64,000 nucleotides of DNA from contig CM068587.1 of NCBI GenBank assembly GCA_035048485.1, positions 36,126,316-36,190,315 on the forward strand, in the 5' to 3' direction. The stretch is from Pteria penguin. Taxonomy: Eukaryota; Mollusca; Bivalvia; Pterioida; Pteriidae. Shown piece by piece: positions 1 through 12,114 of the stretch. The first letter of the stretch is position 1. Every line of letters begins with the position of its first letter. Under the pieces are notes generated by a model. The model did not search any database. It saw nothing but the letters and a program-made list of their open reading frames with translations, and had not been told where the DNA came from. Made by a program: the position numbers and the translations under genes.

Positions 1-440
1 CAATAGGTATTAGATTAAGTTTGTAAAGTTATTAAACAAATGCTTATCCGTTTGAACAACTGATTCCAAATAAGTTACATAGATATCTCCATACTTTATT
101 GGTCATTGGAAGTTTAAGAAACAGATATTGATCTAGTCTTTATCGCTGTCATGAAAACCTAGACAAGATCTGAGTTAATGGCTTGTTATGAATCCAATAT
201 ACACATATTTTATGCGAAGATCTGAAAGTTTTAAAACATTTTTGAAAGATCGAGCGTGACATTTATTTATTAAATTAAGACAAACTGAATATTGAAGTTT
301 AATCAAGTTGTCGGTTTCAAAATATAAAACAGGTAGCAAAATTTCATTAATCTGCTTATAATTTACAATATATTTGTATACACTTGTTAGTGCTTATAAC
401 CTATTCAGTTGACATTTAATTTGTTTATGGAATATAATAG

Positions 441-538
441 GTGATCAACATTGTTTAGCCATGAGATTAGACTTCGGATATAAATGGACTGACGATCAAT
501 GTATGGAGAAATATGCTTATATATGCGAGAAGCCGTGA
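441..538 (+). CDS. C-type lectin, terminal exon (gene continues off the left edge)
   Basis: This is the last exon of a C-type lectin-domain gene whose earlier exons lie left of the window. An AG acceptor ends at 440; two bases complete a split codon and 31 codons follow before TGA at 536-538. It encodes the CTLD C-terminus: Cys after DQH, a WTDDQC segment in the place of the family's calcium-binding W-x-D motif, and AYICEKP at the end. The 98-nt length and phase equal those of the terminal exons at 6863-6960 and 15997-16094, so it belongs to the same paralogous family, but on the opposite strand. Proteins of this type are small secreted sugar-binding lectins. Exon identity is firm; the whole gene is not visible. 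Confidence 0.8.
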
Positions 539-2007
539 GTATCATAGTTACATGTTATCACTTTGTTAGTTATGAGGTTAAAATTCTAATATCAACTTCA
601 TGTTTAGTTTGAAAGCATTATTTACAATGCATTCAAACTAAACATTAAGTTTATATTAGATACGTAATTCTGTTTAAAATCTTTCATTTACTCACTACTG
701 AGTGATTGTAGTAACTCTAATTAGTCGTTAGTTTTTACATAAACCTGGTCTCACCTCGATTTTATTGGGGTTCACATTTGTCTGAATGACACTATTCACG
801 ACATTGTTCTTTTATTCCATGGACTATGAGATATGGTTTACTTCTTTGTTTTTTACTTAATTTGTAAAATTGTAGAAAACTGTTTTCCTATACGTATGAT
901 GCCCAGTCTGTTCTTATCCATGCATTTCCTATGTGGCGTTAGTAATTTCACACATGTGTCGCTGATGTACATCTCATATAAATCTCAGGAACCCTTTGTG
1001 TTTCTCGTAAGGAATTTTATATAATTAGGATACCTTGCTTGGTAATGAGCTAAAGGGAACATATCTAAATTTAACTTCCTTTTTTCAATACATGATTTTA
1101 GACCAAAATACTTTGTATAGGGTTGGGAGGGAGTGGAAGTTGTATCTAGCACGAAAAAAAAATCGTATGACAACAAATTTCAATTACATCTTGTGGTTTT
1201 GGGAATTTTGATGAATTAAATTCTACTTTGTTTTTACATACACAGAAAACCAAATCCATCAATAATGAGGGACATATTCTTTGAAGACTATTCTTCTTTT
1301 CGTAATATAAATAATATTTTAACCTTCATCTAATATAGAGCATTTAAAATCCATATCTACTGAGTTTCCCCACAACTAAATTAAATTTATTTTCATACAT
1401 GGTGATCTGACACTGGCGTCTACAAGGAAGAAAGGAAAGTTACTGACTCAGTCGTATTACAGAAGTCATCATGGAAATATATGTATATAATATTGTTTAG
1501 GCTTAAAAAACAGTCCTGATCAGTCATATTTTATAATAACCAATAAACTCTCTGTATGTGTACTATTGCTAAATACAGAAGTGAAAAATCTGGTTAGATC
1601 CATTAACAGTTTCAGTGTAAATAATTTTATGAAAAATTTACTGTTTATCAAACAAAGTCGCTAATTTGGAGTTTAACACTTTATTTCTTAGGAATGAAGG
1701 AAACCCTGTCGAAATATTGGGATAGTGGAGCAGTGTATGATATCAGGTAAATACTAGTCTATATTACTGCATATAATGACTGTCTGTTCAAATGACTGTC
1801 CTAAATGGCTCCCGCAAATACGGTATAATCAAAGATATTTTTAAATATGATTTATATACCTTATATGTCCTAATTCTACATGTTGTTATGGATGTACATG
1901 GTAATATTTGTTACAGGGCGAGTCAGACCTCTTTTCATGTTTCCAGTATTTTTATAATTCTATTATTGTTATTTTAATTTTCTTGCTGTTTTCTTTTTTT
2001 TTTTTTT

Positions 2008-2038
<31 letters not shown>

Positions 2039-2447
2039 GGTTGAAAGGAGGGGTGGTTTTGTTTTATTTTGTCTGGTTTTATTATTGTTATTGTTAACAA
2101 TTCACTGAAACGTTAATATATCTTTTTCAGAATACAGATTGAAATATATATTTTGATACATATTCAATTTGGTTTATAAGATGTGCAAATAAATATCTGT
2201 TATACATGTAGTGTTTTTAGTGAACAATTTAACAAAATGGCATTAGTATTAGAAAACAAAAGGTATGTATGCTGTGCACGTGATATAAATAAAAAAAGCA
2301 ATAACAGAGCGTATTGAACAATTTTGCGTTTTAAAGGAAAAACAAGGAAAATTTAAATAGCCGCTGTCAATATGAGAATTTTCAATTGCTGCTTACACTT
2401 ATTCCCTTTGCAGTGTGGAGCTCGTAAAAAAGTTCCTCGCGCGCGGA
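539..2447. other. Intergenic, no gene recognised
   Basis: AT-rich sequence after the lectin terminal exon. Short frames here have no recognisable domain and run into homopolymers. A poly-T tract lies at about 1990-2038. A stretch at 1693-1747 is flanked by AG and GT and could be a small exon, but nothing else supports it. Confidence 0.5.
1990..2038. repeat. Poly-T / T-rich low-complexity tract
   Basis: Two runs of T interrupted by GTA. It generates spurious Phe-rich frames on the + strand. Confidence 0.9.
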
Positions 2448-2634
2448 GGGTTGACTTAAGTGTTATTATACCCTTTTTCCTGATGTTATGTGGCTGTGAC
2501 ACTTTCTACACAGTATTTGTTCACATTCATGTATGGATATAGTGCTGAATTATATTGTTTCGTCTGTATGTCAGGGCATTCACGGCGGGTGTGGCTAGCC
2601 AAACAAGAGCCGGGCACTCCTCCCGGGCATCTCT
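2448..2634 (+). repeat. Dispersed repeat R1, copy a (retroelement 3'-tail type)
   Basis: First of three + strand copies of a repeat; the others start near 4860 and 13743. It opens with TTGACTTAAGTGTTATTATA-like sequence, contains CTTTCTACACAGT, then a core GGGCATTCACGGCGGGTGTGG, and ends in CCTCCCGGGCA. The core resembles the 3' tail of the Penelope-like reverse transcriptase at 53.3 kb (GGGTGTTGCTAGCAA ... CCCGGGCACCTGATCTCAC), so R1 is probably a decayed retroelement 3' end or a short element parasitising it. This copy is truncated just after CCCGGGCA. Confidence 0.7.
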
Positions 2635-3546
2635 CGAAATAGATAACACATGCATAGTAGTCTCAAAACCATATGCATAGAATTGCTTGGGGGGGGGGGT
2701 CAAAATTTCCCAGTCTTGACTCAAAATAACCCTACGGCAATGATTTTCATCTCTCTGCAACAAATTCCAAAGTTTTATGTACTAATGGTTCCGAATATGA
2801 ATGACATCATTTTATGAAAACAGGGTTTATACATACTCCTAAAAAGAGATGTCCCTTGGTTTGTTTTTATTTGCGTTTCCTTATTGCTGATATTATGTGC
2901 ACTTCGGTTTCATGATTTGTGTACCGCAGAATTAGTTTTATTCATTATCTTATCAATACAAAAGGAACAATAAGAAATTGATGAATTAATTCATAGAAGA
3001 ATGAAATATTTAAGTTTTACTTGCGCCTATAAGTAAAACTTTGACTTCGATCCAGTATTAAAAAATAGGGTTGTGCAGCGTTACTGGAATATCGGTGTAT
3101 TGCAATTCTTTCGTTTCCAATAAACACTGCGGTACGTTTAAAACAACCGGTTCGAGTTCAATATTTCATGATGCCAAGAGTTATCTCTCTTAAAAATGAA
3201 ACATGACCTCCAACGATTTGCCCTAAGATCTCGTGCCGAATGAAAAGACAAAGACAGCAGTTTGGAGACATTGAAAAAGGAAAATGATAAAGTCATCCCC
3301 AACCATGGAATTTGCAAGCATTGCAAAAGGATCCGAAAGGGCAGCATCAATCACCAACCAAATAACTGGACTCATCATTAAAGATTTACGATATCTTTTG
3401 TCTAAAGATTTTTATGCTTGATTTCCTAGTTTCAGTTAAAGGAACATTGTCGGTTATTAAAGATTTAACACATCTAATCAAATGACTCCTTTTTACAAAT
3501 AGTTATTTAGGTTTATTTATTTTATTTTCTTTTTCCTTTTTTTGAA

Positions 3547-3547
<1 letters not shown>
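2635..3547. other. Intergenic, no gene recognised
   Basis: Nothing recognisable apart from a short poly-G run near 2692-2699. Reading frames on both strands are short and lack motifs. Confidence 0.5.
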
Positions 3548-3595
<48 letters not shown>

Positions 3596-3596
3596 G
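3548..3596. repeat. (ATT)n microsatellite
   Basis: About sixteen uninterrupted ATT triplets. Confidence 0.95.
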
Positions 3597-3809
3597 TTAA
3601 AGAATAGGAAATTAAGAAAATAAATTATATTGCAATATCTATTTTGTATTGCAATACGTTTCTTTTTTCGGGTGCAATACTCAGTCCTATTAAAATCAAG
3701 TCACTTCTACTTTTTATGTTTTTTATCTACTCTACGCTACAAATGTTAAGCAATTTGTCCGAAAGAACCCTCAGAAATTAGTATCCATCATTTTTGTAAT
3801 TTACGTGCA

Positions 3810-4271
3810 GTCCTAACATAACATTATGTTAACTTCGCATAAACATGAAGTTTGCTTTACTCGTGCGTCCAGGACTGCTGAGCACATGCGTTTGCGTTAA
3901 CGCAGATTTCCACATGAAAATAATTTCGAGACCGCGTGAACGCGCTTGACTGCCGCGTGAACGTGCTTGACAGTCACGTTTGCTTGCTTGGAGCTCAAAA
4001 CTTATATTAAAATGTACATACATGTATAGAAAGATTTGAAGGAGATTCGATATATATATTGTATATTTGAAAATAAAATATATTAATGTGTAAGTAAAAT
4101 ATTTAGAATTAAATAAATCCCTAAAAAGTTATGGGATGAATTTTGAAAATATTGAACCCAATTTCCGAAAATTGACTATAATAAAATCTTATTCTTATTT
4201 TAGGAAAATAATTATAATAATAATGATAACAATAATAATAGTAATATTACTAGTACTACTACTACTACTAC

Positions 4272-4312
<41 letters not shown>

Positions 4313-4330
4313 TAAAAATCAATAAAGATT
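3810..4330 (+). repeat. Dispersed repeat R2 with CGTTAACGC motifs and AAT-rich tail, copy 1
   Basis: The left part (about 3810-3990) carries repeated palindromic GCGTTAACGC and CGCGTGAACGCG words and the phrase AGGACTGCTGAGCAC. It is followed by an AT-rich arm ending in ACT/AAT triplet tracts (4208-4310). The same blocks occur in reverse orientation at about 16480-16935, including the ATT tract, so this is an interspersed element rather than a local repeat. A related CGTTAAC/GCGCACGCG block is seen near 4700-4850. No protein is encoded. Confidence 0.7.
4208..4310. repeat. (AAT/ACT)n microsatellite tract
   Basis: Imperfect trinucleotide runs of AAT, then ACT, then AAT at the tail of the R2 repeat. 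Confidence 0.9.
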
Positions 4331-4859
4331 ATAATAACGATGATAAATATTACACTCATATATTATAAAAAAAATTGTTGAAATTGAATGATAATAATAA
4401 TAAATACATTAATAAGAAATAGATATATAAATACACTAATTATAAATCAATAAACAAATAAGAAATAAATATGTAAACAAACTAATTAAAAATAAAATTA
4501 GAAAGTCATCATGCTAGTATAAACTTACAAAGTTTTTCATAAATACCTCATTGCATGTCTACGCGGTAATTTCCTTTGTTATACTACATATGAAATCCTT
4601 AGTGCGGGGTGTCAATTTAACATTACACTTAATACATGTATAAAGCGCGACAATTTAATTAGACCCATTTTATTTCCTCCATCCGTACTACATAAAAAAT
4701 AACAAATGTTCACATGTGTACGTGCGACTGGACACGGGAATAAATCGCTTTAACACAGATTAGGTCCCTCGTTAACACGAGGAGCGCACGCGCGTACAGT
4801 CGGCACGTGTGCTAAAGCAGTCTTCGTCACCCCTTTTCGCGTTAAAGTGTATGTTATGT

Positions 4860-4940
4860 TAGGGTTTGACTTAAGTGTTATTATAACCCTTTTCCTGATG
4901 TTATGGAGCAGTGGTTTTTTCTACACAGTTTTTGTTTACA

Positions 4941-5005
<65 letters not shown>

Positions 5006-5170
5006 GAATTACATTTGTTATGTCTGTATGTATGGGCATTCACGGCGCGTGTGGCTAGCCAAACAGGAAACGCTCACACCTCCCGGGCACCTGGTCTCGC
5101 TTCTGAATTTCAGAGGTCCATAAATGTCTACTGTGGTACATTGTTGTTAGTGCCAAAGTCATGTGGCATC
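4860..5170 (+). repeat. Dispersed repeat R1, copy b, with internal (TA)n
   Basis: Begins with the same TTGACTTAAGTGTTATTATA words as the 2.45-kb copy, is expanded internally by a (TA)n tract at 4943-5000, then continues through GGGCATTCACGGCGCGTGTGG, CCTCCCGGGCACCTGGTCTCG and AATTTCAGAGGTCCATAAATG. This copy retains a right part that copy a lacks and shares it with copy c at 13.9 kb. Confidence 0.75.
4943..5000. repeat. (TA)n microsatellite
   Basis: Perfect TA dinucleotide array inside repeat R1 copy b. Confidence 0.95.
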
Positions 5171-5727
5171 AGTTACTGTCGTATTTTATATTCTTTTCTA
5201 CCTTTTGTTGCTTATTTTGATAAAGGTGTTCTTTTCTAAATTTGACTTTATTTCTCTATATGTTTCTGATAACATGGCTTTAAAAATCTTGTCAAGGTCT
5301 TTGTTGCTTTGTTGCTTTGTATGCTTTTGTTGCTAGAGTTATATATAAAATATTTTTACAATCTATTCAAGTTATGCATAATTAATTCTGTTTGAAACAT
5401 GTACATAATTAATTCTGTTTGAAACATGTACATATATATATATATATATATATCATAAATATTGTTACGGATTTTTAAGAAAAAATGGGATTGCAGTATG
5501 GTTGCCGTATCGTTTGAAACTATATCGTGTATTGTATCATGGCTTTTGTATTGCCATATATCGTATCGCGGTATATCGGTTCATCCATACTTTCACAAAA
5601 TTCCATTTGGTGTTATAAGTACTTTTTCGGATTAAATTTTTTGCATGGTCTGTGGCATTTAGGAGTTATGCAGTCTCCATATTTTCTTACAGTTTTAATA
5701 AAGTCCATTCATGTATACAAACACAAG

Positions 5728-5935
5728 TGCCTCTCCCCGGGCACCTGATCTCACTCCATCACAGGGGTCACATATGCTCTTCAAGTAGACATATTTTGTT
5801 ATTTTCCATTTGTTTTTCATTTTCACTGATTTTGTATGTCCTATGGTTTCATGATTTTTGGACTTGTGGCTTGGATTTATCCATCATCTTTACATTAACA
5901 AACACTTTCAACACCCATTTGGAATAGATTTCTAT
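5728..5935 (+). repeat. Repeat R3: 3' tail of Penelope-like retroelement, truncated copy
   Basis: From TCTCCCCGGGCACCTGATCTC onward this matches, nearly base for base, the tail downstream of the reverse transcriptase pseudogene at 53.35-53.52 kb, including CACATATGCTCTTCAAGTAG and GGATTTATCCATCATCTTTA. It has no coding part here, so it is a 5'-truncated copy of that retroelement's 3' untranslated region. A reverse-strand copy lies at 57.1-57.3 kb. Confidence 0.8.
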
Positions 5936-6862
5936 TTATCATAATATGCCCTGAAACTAGTTGAACAATCCTCAGTCTATGTAGCTCTCCATCTCATTTC
6001 TGAAAATTATTTGTCGAATAATTAAATGTTATGTAATGTACACAAGGTAATCAGAAACGTTTATCTCTCGAAAAATTAAAAACTAATTTCCAGCTTCTAA
6101 ATTGTTCTACATGCGATAATGTTCAATTACTATTTATTTATAATTCATGTACCTTTATGAGAAAGGTTGATCCTCTATCCAATAATATCCAGTGCACTTC
6201 CTTCGACTCTAGTCAAAATATAGTAATTTCATTATTTTGTGTAATTTTGTGATTGTAATATTAAAGGACATAGTCCGAGACTGGAAAATTTTAGCATGAA
6301 AAGGATAAATTAGGACAATATCTTATTTTTCCTGTATTGCATAAATTATAAACTTTGTGTTAATTGCAAAATTTAAAACTAAAATCCCTCAATGTTTTCG
6401 TAGAATAAAGGTAATTGAGTCAAATTAAATTAGGTTGGTATCAATTTTCCAAATAAGGCGATGCTCAGCCCATAATCATGCGCTTGCGTGGATATTTATT
6501 GTAGAAAACAACAAAAATGGTTGACATGGAAGAATACGAGCACGAGAAAAGCAGAAGTGTGGTAGAAAATAACTGTACACAGACTCAGAGGCCAAAAAAC
6601 GAAAAGTTGAACAAATGTTAGAATCGGGTAAAGATCGAGTTTCATTGTCACGTGATTTCCTCTGACCGACCCCATCAATATTCAAAGAGTTGGTCTAGTT
6701 ATGTTGCAAATTTAAAACGGGCATATCTCGATAACGACATCGAAAAAAAAAAAGAATAATGACGTATATTCAATATCTTCCAGTATGTTATAATATCACA
6801 ATTTGGATATGAATGCAAATATAGATCTATAAATTTAGAAATGTCAGCAGTGTAAATCATAC
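5936..6862. other. Intergenic / downstream of lectin gene A
   Basis: No coding features recognised. For the minus-strand lectin gene ending at 6863 this is 3' flank; a reverse-complement AATAAA (TTTATT near 6495) is the nearest candidate polyadenylation signal but it is over 350 bp from the stop codon. Confidence 0.45.
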
Positions 6863-9800
6863 TTACTGTTTCTCACATATATAAGCGAAGCGCTCCGTGC
6901 ATGGATCGTCAACCCATTTATACTTGTAATTTTTTCTCATGGCTAAACAATGCTGGTTACCTGTTGCATTTCGTGACAGAGGTAAATAAGAATATGAATT
7001 AAAAGCAACTTATTCTTTATGGTTTTAAATATAGTATTTAAAATTCCTCAAAACTGAAATAATTTCCTAGAAGATATAACCAACTACCCCTATATCTGTA
7101 AACAAAACCCAGATTTTATACCTATGTTTATTTTAGTTATAATTACTGTTTAACTCGTATATACGCATCATGCCCTTTGTCCATAGATGTCCACCGTGGT
7201 ACCAAGTAGTGGGTGACACAATGACATACTTGTTAATAACTTTCATTGTTTACATTTTGTAGGATAACGATTCTTTTTTTACGTCACACCGAAATAAGTA
7301 TTTTACTTATATGGTGAAGATGTTGGTCTATTGCATCGAATCCAGATTTATACACTTGGACATACAAAGGATCCACCAGTGACAGATCCTTTACGAGATA
7401 GGTCTACCGTGATACAAGACCTCGATTTGTTTTCTATCTAATCCAAAAGACAAGATCTGATGAGCCACCCCTGAGACTTGAACCCAATACATTTAAGTCA
7501 CGTGCTAGGCACGTATGCACTTCACAATGCTTTTCATGCAGATTAATGATAATCAATAATCAGGACAGAAGTATATCAGTAAGTAGTTAAATCAATAACC
7601 AAGTACAAAATTAATGATACATCAAGAAACACTGTTTTCAAATCGATATTTGCTCCTGTAAGAGACAAATCCCGCTTATTTAATCTGATTATTTTCTTGA
7701 ATTTTTATTTTAATACTTTACTCTCTGTAGTGTGTAATAAAGGTGATAACGAGAAGAGTTTTGCCTAATTTATTATTCAAGCGGCATTGATCTTTAACGG
7801 AAAAACTTAGACTTTCTATGTTGCGGTAATCCAATGTAAAGGTTTTTTTTTATAAAAGATAGTATGAACTGATATATGTCCAATACACAACATAATCAAC
7901 TATCAGTTTATTGCTTTTATTTGTGGTTTGGCTAATGTTAGAACTATCATACCGTAAGTCATGATTTTATATGCATACGATATACTAAGCACTGTACCTT
8001 GTGAATTATTTGGTTCTCCAGGGGACCAATCGGTATATTCTATACGATGTTGAGATTTGGCCCATATCCATTCTCCCTCAAGCATTAAATCACTTCCTCC
8101 GAGCCAGAAATTAGGTTCTGAACAATTTGCAAAGACATTTATCTATTTGCGAATCATGACATCTCACGATATAAATTCCAGAAATGCACTTGAGGCAATT
8201 TATTAATAATAAATATATGTTTTACTGGTCTTCATAAAATCTTATCAAGAAAAACTACATTTCATAACATTTTTAACACAGATATCTAGGCTGCTACCAT
8301 TTACTTTGAGATATATTTCAACAGACTCAATGGACTGATCAAACAGAATTTGTCAATGTAGCTCGAAATTTCGTTGGAATGCACAAGTGATCATGTCATT
8401 TAATGCTGTTTTCATGGTACTGTATTGTATACTAACGTGTCTCATGATGTACTTGTGCCTGTATAAAATTTTCCTCTCTGCTGCTTTCAACTGTGACCAA
8501 AGAACCTTGAAATATCTCGCAAATTTTCTGAAATCACAACAGAAAAGCTAGAAAAAAGGAAAAGATATCTGTTTTCATAAAAGCGCAACGACCACACAGA
8601 GTTAACCAAAATAAGTATTTAAAAGTAATCACAAAAGTATTAAATTGTAATGAACCGACTTAGGACGGTACATTGAAGAGAAAATCATCACTCAGTGGGT
8701 GTGGTTAACCTTCTCATTTGCCTTTTCCTTACCTACCACATTCTGACCTTCCCTTTCTGCTACTGCTGCTGAACTTCTGGCTTACGCAAAACAGAATGTA
8801 TGCACCCAGCAAACAAAATGTTCTTCACCTTTATTCAAAATCTCGTTATGATTTCGTTGAGGTCTTGAAAATAAAATAAAGGCGGCCTTTTTTATCACAA
8901 ATATGCACTAGGCGACCTCGGTTGAAGACCTTGACAAAAACGTGAAAAACGTTTCTGACTCTCATCCGAGTGAGAAACACGGATCGTGGCAGACCTGGAG
9001 GGAACTTTCTTGAAGCTATACTAGACGGATACCGTAAGAGACAGCGAGACAAAAATGGCTAAATTTCCAATACGCACTGCCATGGCAGCAAGGAACACAA
9101 TATTAACCTAGTTTAGGTCTCCTCTGATCTGTAACAAACCCGAATTAAAGTCACAATGGACGAGGTTCGGAACCATATCTTCTCTTACTGCAGTGCTACA
9201 ACAAATACTTTATCTCCTCTGAAAGAGAGCTGTATCAAAGTAAAAGGTATAAACGATGATCTCCATGACCTCCTTTTCCTAATTTAACCACATACTAAAC
9301 TGTTATGATTTGAAATTGGTTGCACGTGGCTCGGTTCCGAGGTGGGGATATCACATCTTCGAAACCAGCGGACGTCCATGTAAGTGCATATGTTATGAAT
9401 GTTGTAAATTCAAACCGTGCGGCGGCTTCGCCTAGCCTACAAAGCATGCCGCATATAACGTCACGCCACGGAAACACGTGGTGTGACGTTATATGCAACA
9501 TGCTTTGTAGGCTAGGCGAAGCCGCCGCACGGTATAGATTTACAACATACATAAACTGTTATGGTTTGTTAAAAATATTAAGGGAAAATTAGGTAAATAT
9601 CGAATGAGAGTATAATTAAGGCTTTGTAAATATGACACTGGCAACACTAAATCAATACGAACATTTGTGAGCCCCTGAAAGCAAATGGCGGAACCGGGTG
9701 TACGACAGGAGTAAGAAAAGGGAGGAGTTTAAAAAAAACAATACCATTGCGTCCATCCATGTCTCAGTATCTCTACTGAAATGGTAACAAGACAGATCGT

Positions 9801-10301
9801 ATTGTATCCATCCATTCGGACAACCTGTTTAATTTTAGAATACTATAAATAATTATACTCTATGCAATATGTTAAATATGGCATTCAAATGCAAATGAAT
9901 TAAAAATAAAAAATCAAGTTCTTATAATAATAGATAAATAAACAAAGTTCTATATTATGTAGAGAAAAATCACTCATTTTATGTCCTCTCTGGTAAATGA
10001 TAAACTGTGGAGTGGTCTCCTGCAGAAACATAATCTTAAACTCATTGCAATAGGTACTGCTATTCACAGAAAGGAAAATAGATATCCAACTTCTTTGTCG
10101 TTAGTACATCACAAACATTATTAAAATAATTAATTGTAATTGTGGTTTCCACTTCGAACGGTCCATTAACACTTAATCTGCATGGTAAACTGGTTGACGT
10201 ACAATTCAATAAGTTAAATTATTAGCTTAGATAAGAATAAATCAGTAAAACTTACCATTTATAGCTGTCACGAAAACAATCCACAGTATCAACGGTTTCA
10301 T
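6863..10301 (-). CDS. Secreted C-type lectin-domain protein, complete five-exon gene (gene A)
   Basis: Spliced coding gene of 144 aa. Exons on the minus strand: 10301-10256, 9824-9745, 8527-8437, 8117-7998 and 6960-6863; all introns are GT/AG and the split-codon phases agree (46+80+91+120+98 = 435 nt). Exon 1 is a hydrophobic signal peptide starting MKPLILWIVFV. The mature protein is a single CTLD with six Cys (17, 28, 45, 117, 133, 141), the long-form disulfide pattern; WLGGSD at 77-82; WSPGEPNN at 103-110 with EPN 107-109, the motif that in this family usually favours mannose-type sugars; and WVD 128-130 in the calcium-site position. It ends CEKQ-stop. It is the only complete family member in the window. 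A TATA box lies about 120 bp upstream of the ATG. The family role is soluble carbohydrate recognition, often in immunity or shell matrix; the ligand here is unknown. Confidence 0.88.
9308..9396 (+). repeat. Repeat module X (shared with 24692-24780)
   Basis: From TTGAAATTGGTTGCACGTGG to GTGCATATGTTA this matches 24692-24780 with only a few changes. It sits directly before the hairpin module at 9398, inside intron 2 of lectin gene A. At 24.5 kb the same module is the right part of a 234-bp insertion. Confidence 0.75.
9398..9549. repeat. Long near-perfect hairpin (module Y), about 73-nt arms
   Basis: Left arm 9398-9470 and right arm 9476-9549 are reverse complements apart from a CC/AA mismatch and a few bases near the outer end, with a loop of about five bases (GAAAC). 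Arms begin TGTTGTAAATT and include GTGCGGCGGCTTCGCCTAGC. The GC-rich arms contrast with the AT-rich surroundings. A single left arm recurs at 24548-24616. It resembles a snap-back miniature inverted-repeat element. It lies in the intron between exons 3 and 2 of lectin gene A. Confidence 0.85.
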
Positions 10302-10420
10302 GGTATAACCTCCTAACCAACTACATGTAGTTCAAGGTTTAGATTCTCGCGTTATCTCATTGCGTTCAACCGAATTGTTATGGGAAGATTACAAAGAGCA
10401 CACCCTTGTATCTATTCATG

Positions 10421-10428
10421 ATTTTATA
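10421..10428 (-). promoter_or_regulatory. Candidate TATA box of lectin gene A
   Basis: On the minus strand the sequence reads GCTATAAAATC, 120-130 bp upstream of the ATG at 10301. A TATA at this distance allows a short 5' leader. Position and match make it plausible; no transcript evidence is available. Confidence 0.5.
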
Positions 10429-10925
10429 GCTAGACTTTTGGAATTATTTGTGTGTAAAACAACTGTTTAACCAGATTTGAAATAAATAAGTCATCATAAC
10501 TATTGAGGAAGACTTTGTGGAGGAAAGGTAAAAGGCTTGTCTTGCCTTGCAGACGATCTGGGTCCTATTCCTGCAAGAAACCTCGTAGGAATCTACGTAA
10601 AATATTTAATCAACCAACCATCATTATAAATATTGGTTAAAAATATTTCTAATATAGTATATCAAATTACAATTCTGTAAATAGAACTAAATCGTCATTC
10701 TGATCTCATGTACAAAATTGATATTTACTCGTTTTATAGATAAAACATTAACGTCATAATTATACCTTTTGACATAAACAACAGATTACGCTGTGAAATA
10801 GAAAATGAAGTCACAAACACAACCTTACGAATATAATCAAGGTACACGCGATTTACAAATAAACTGGATTGACCTATTTTTTCCACTATATAATATATTT
10901 CACCATACCTGTAACTTCATTTTAG

Positions 10926-11071
10926 TCATTGGAATGCACATCAATAAAGAACAGGCAGGAGAATATTTAAAAAGCAGAAACAAAAGTATCGTGGATCATG
11001 ACGAAATATTTGCATTTGAGAGATCAACTGAAAGAATTTTTATCCGACAGAAATTCTCTCAATTTCTGTAA
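10926..11071 (+). pseudogene. Possible decayed Gla-domain-like exon
   Basis: After an AG acceptor (10924-10925) a frame of about 47 codons runs to a TAA. It contains EQAGEYLKSRNK, then FERSTERIFIRQKFS. The second part lines up with the Gla-domain signature (E-R-x-C-I-x-x-K-C-S) found after vitamin-K-dependent propeptides, but both expected Cys are Phe here. I infer a damaged Gla-like exon; the resemblance is short and could be chance. No neighbouring exon was found. Confidence 0.25.
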
Positions 11072-12049
11072 CTTTTCTGTAAATTTTACTGCCGTTATAT
11101 GTGTTAACACTTTATATGGAAAGTATCCCAGGTAAGCGCACTTGATCAAAATTTCTTGCGAATTATCGGTTTGAATGGCAAGAAAGCTGCCTTAATTTAT
11201 TATTTTAACATGTATACTAAACTTATTAAACGGAGATGACCATTTAATTCTGAAGACAGGGGAAGGTGGGCTGGCACTGTTTGGAATTAAATTTTCTGAA
11301 CCTTAAAATGTTGGAAATAAAAACTGTTTTGACTGAAACCAAAATATATATTTTGTATATTCTGGGTGCTAGCATGCACATAGATCAGATCATGCAAATT
11401 TAAAAGTGAATGTTATATAGAAAATACATTGATTTTTACCTGGCTCGCTTTGCTCCCCAGATAGATACATATATTATACCGTTTTATTGTACGACATGCA
11501 TTTCAGCAGAATTTATAGCATTGGACGAACCATGCTATTCAATATGTCCAACAAAACTTAATATATATAAAATATATTTCCATGTCCTTTGTGAGGTGCG
11601 GACAAGGGGCAAAGGCTATACCATCTGATTTCTGAGAGATTTTCCCTTCATGATATTTTCGAAATAATGTAGTTCACATCCTCTTGCCGCCAATTTCCAA
11701 CCCCTTTCTTCGACTCTCTCTCTCTTAAACCCAACGAAAACGTCTCTCCTGGCGTAATATACACGAAAACAAAAGATGCCCAAGTGGGCCTGTATCGCTT
11801 ACATGAGACATAAAAACATCGCACAGTGATATTGAATAATGCTTGTGGATGGCCATGGCCACTAGTCTTTACTAGCTTTAAAACTTTTTAAACATGATAA
11901 ATTGTACATGACCATCTCTATTTATTACCCTTGAATATTGTTATGAAATTTGGGGAGAGTGCAGAAACAAAAAAACTACACAAGAGCGACGCATGGCGTG
12001 ACTTAATACGCCCATCGCTTCTTTTGGACGGGATAAATGTGAACGTATG
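11072..12049. other. Intergenic, no gene recognised
   Basis: AT-rich sequence without a supported gene. It includes the phrase AAAAGATGCCCAAGTGGGCC, a short hairpin-like word, leading into the tandem block at 12.1 kb. Confidence 0.45.
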
Positions 12050-12114
12050 GTTTTACTACCCCCAACCTTGGATCTGTTTGGTAACATTTGTGAAATATAT
12101 GTGAAATACTACAA

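Noticed and set aside
833..2108. Several 60-70 codon frames, some with Phe runs
   Set aside because: They come from AT-rich or poly-T sequence, have no motif and no splice context.
4847..5239. 130-codon frame with a Tyr-Ile repeat
   Set aside because: The repeat is the translation of a (TA)n microsatellite inside dispersed repeat R1.
9295..9592. Overlapping frames of 85-90 codons on both strands with similar sequence
   Set aside because: The similarity is produced by the inverted repeat; neither frame has a domain.
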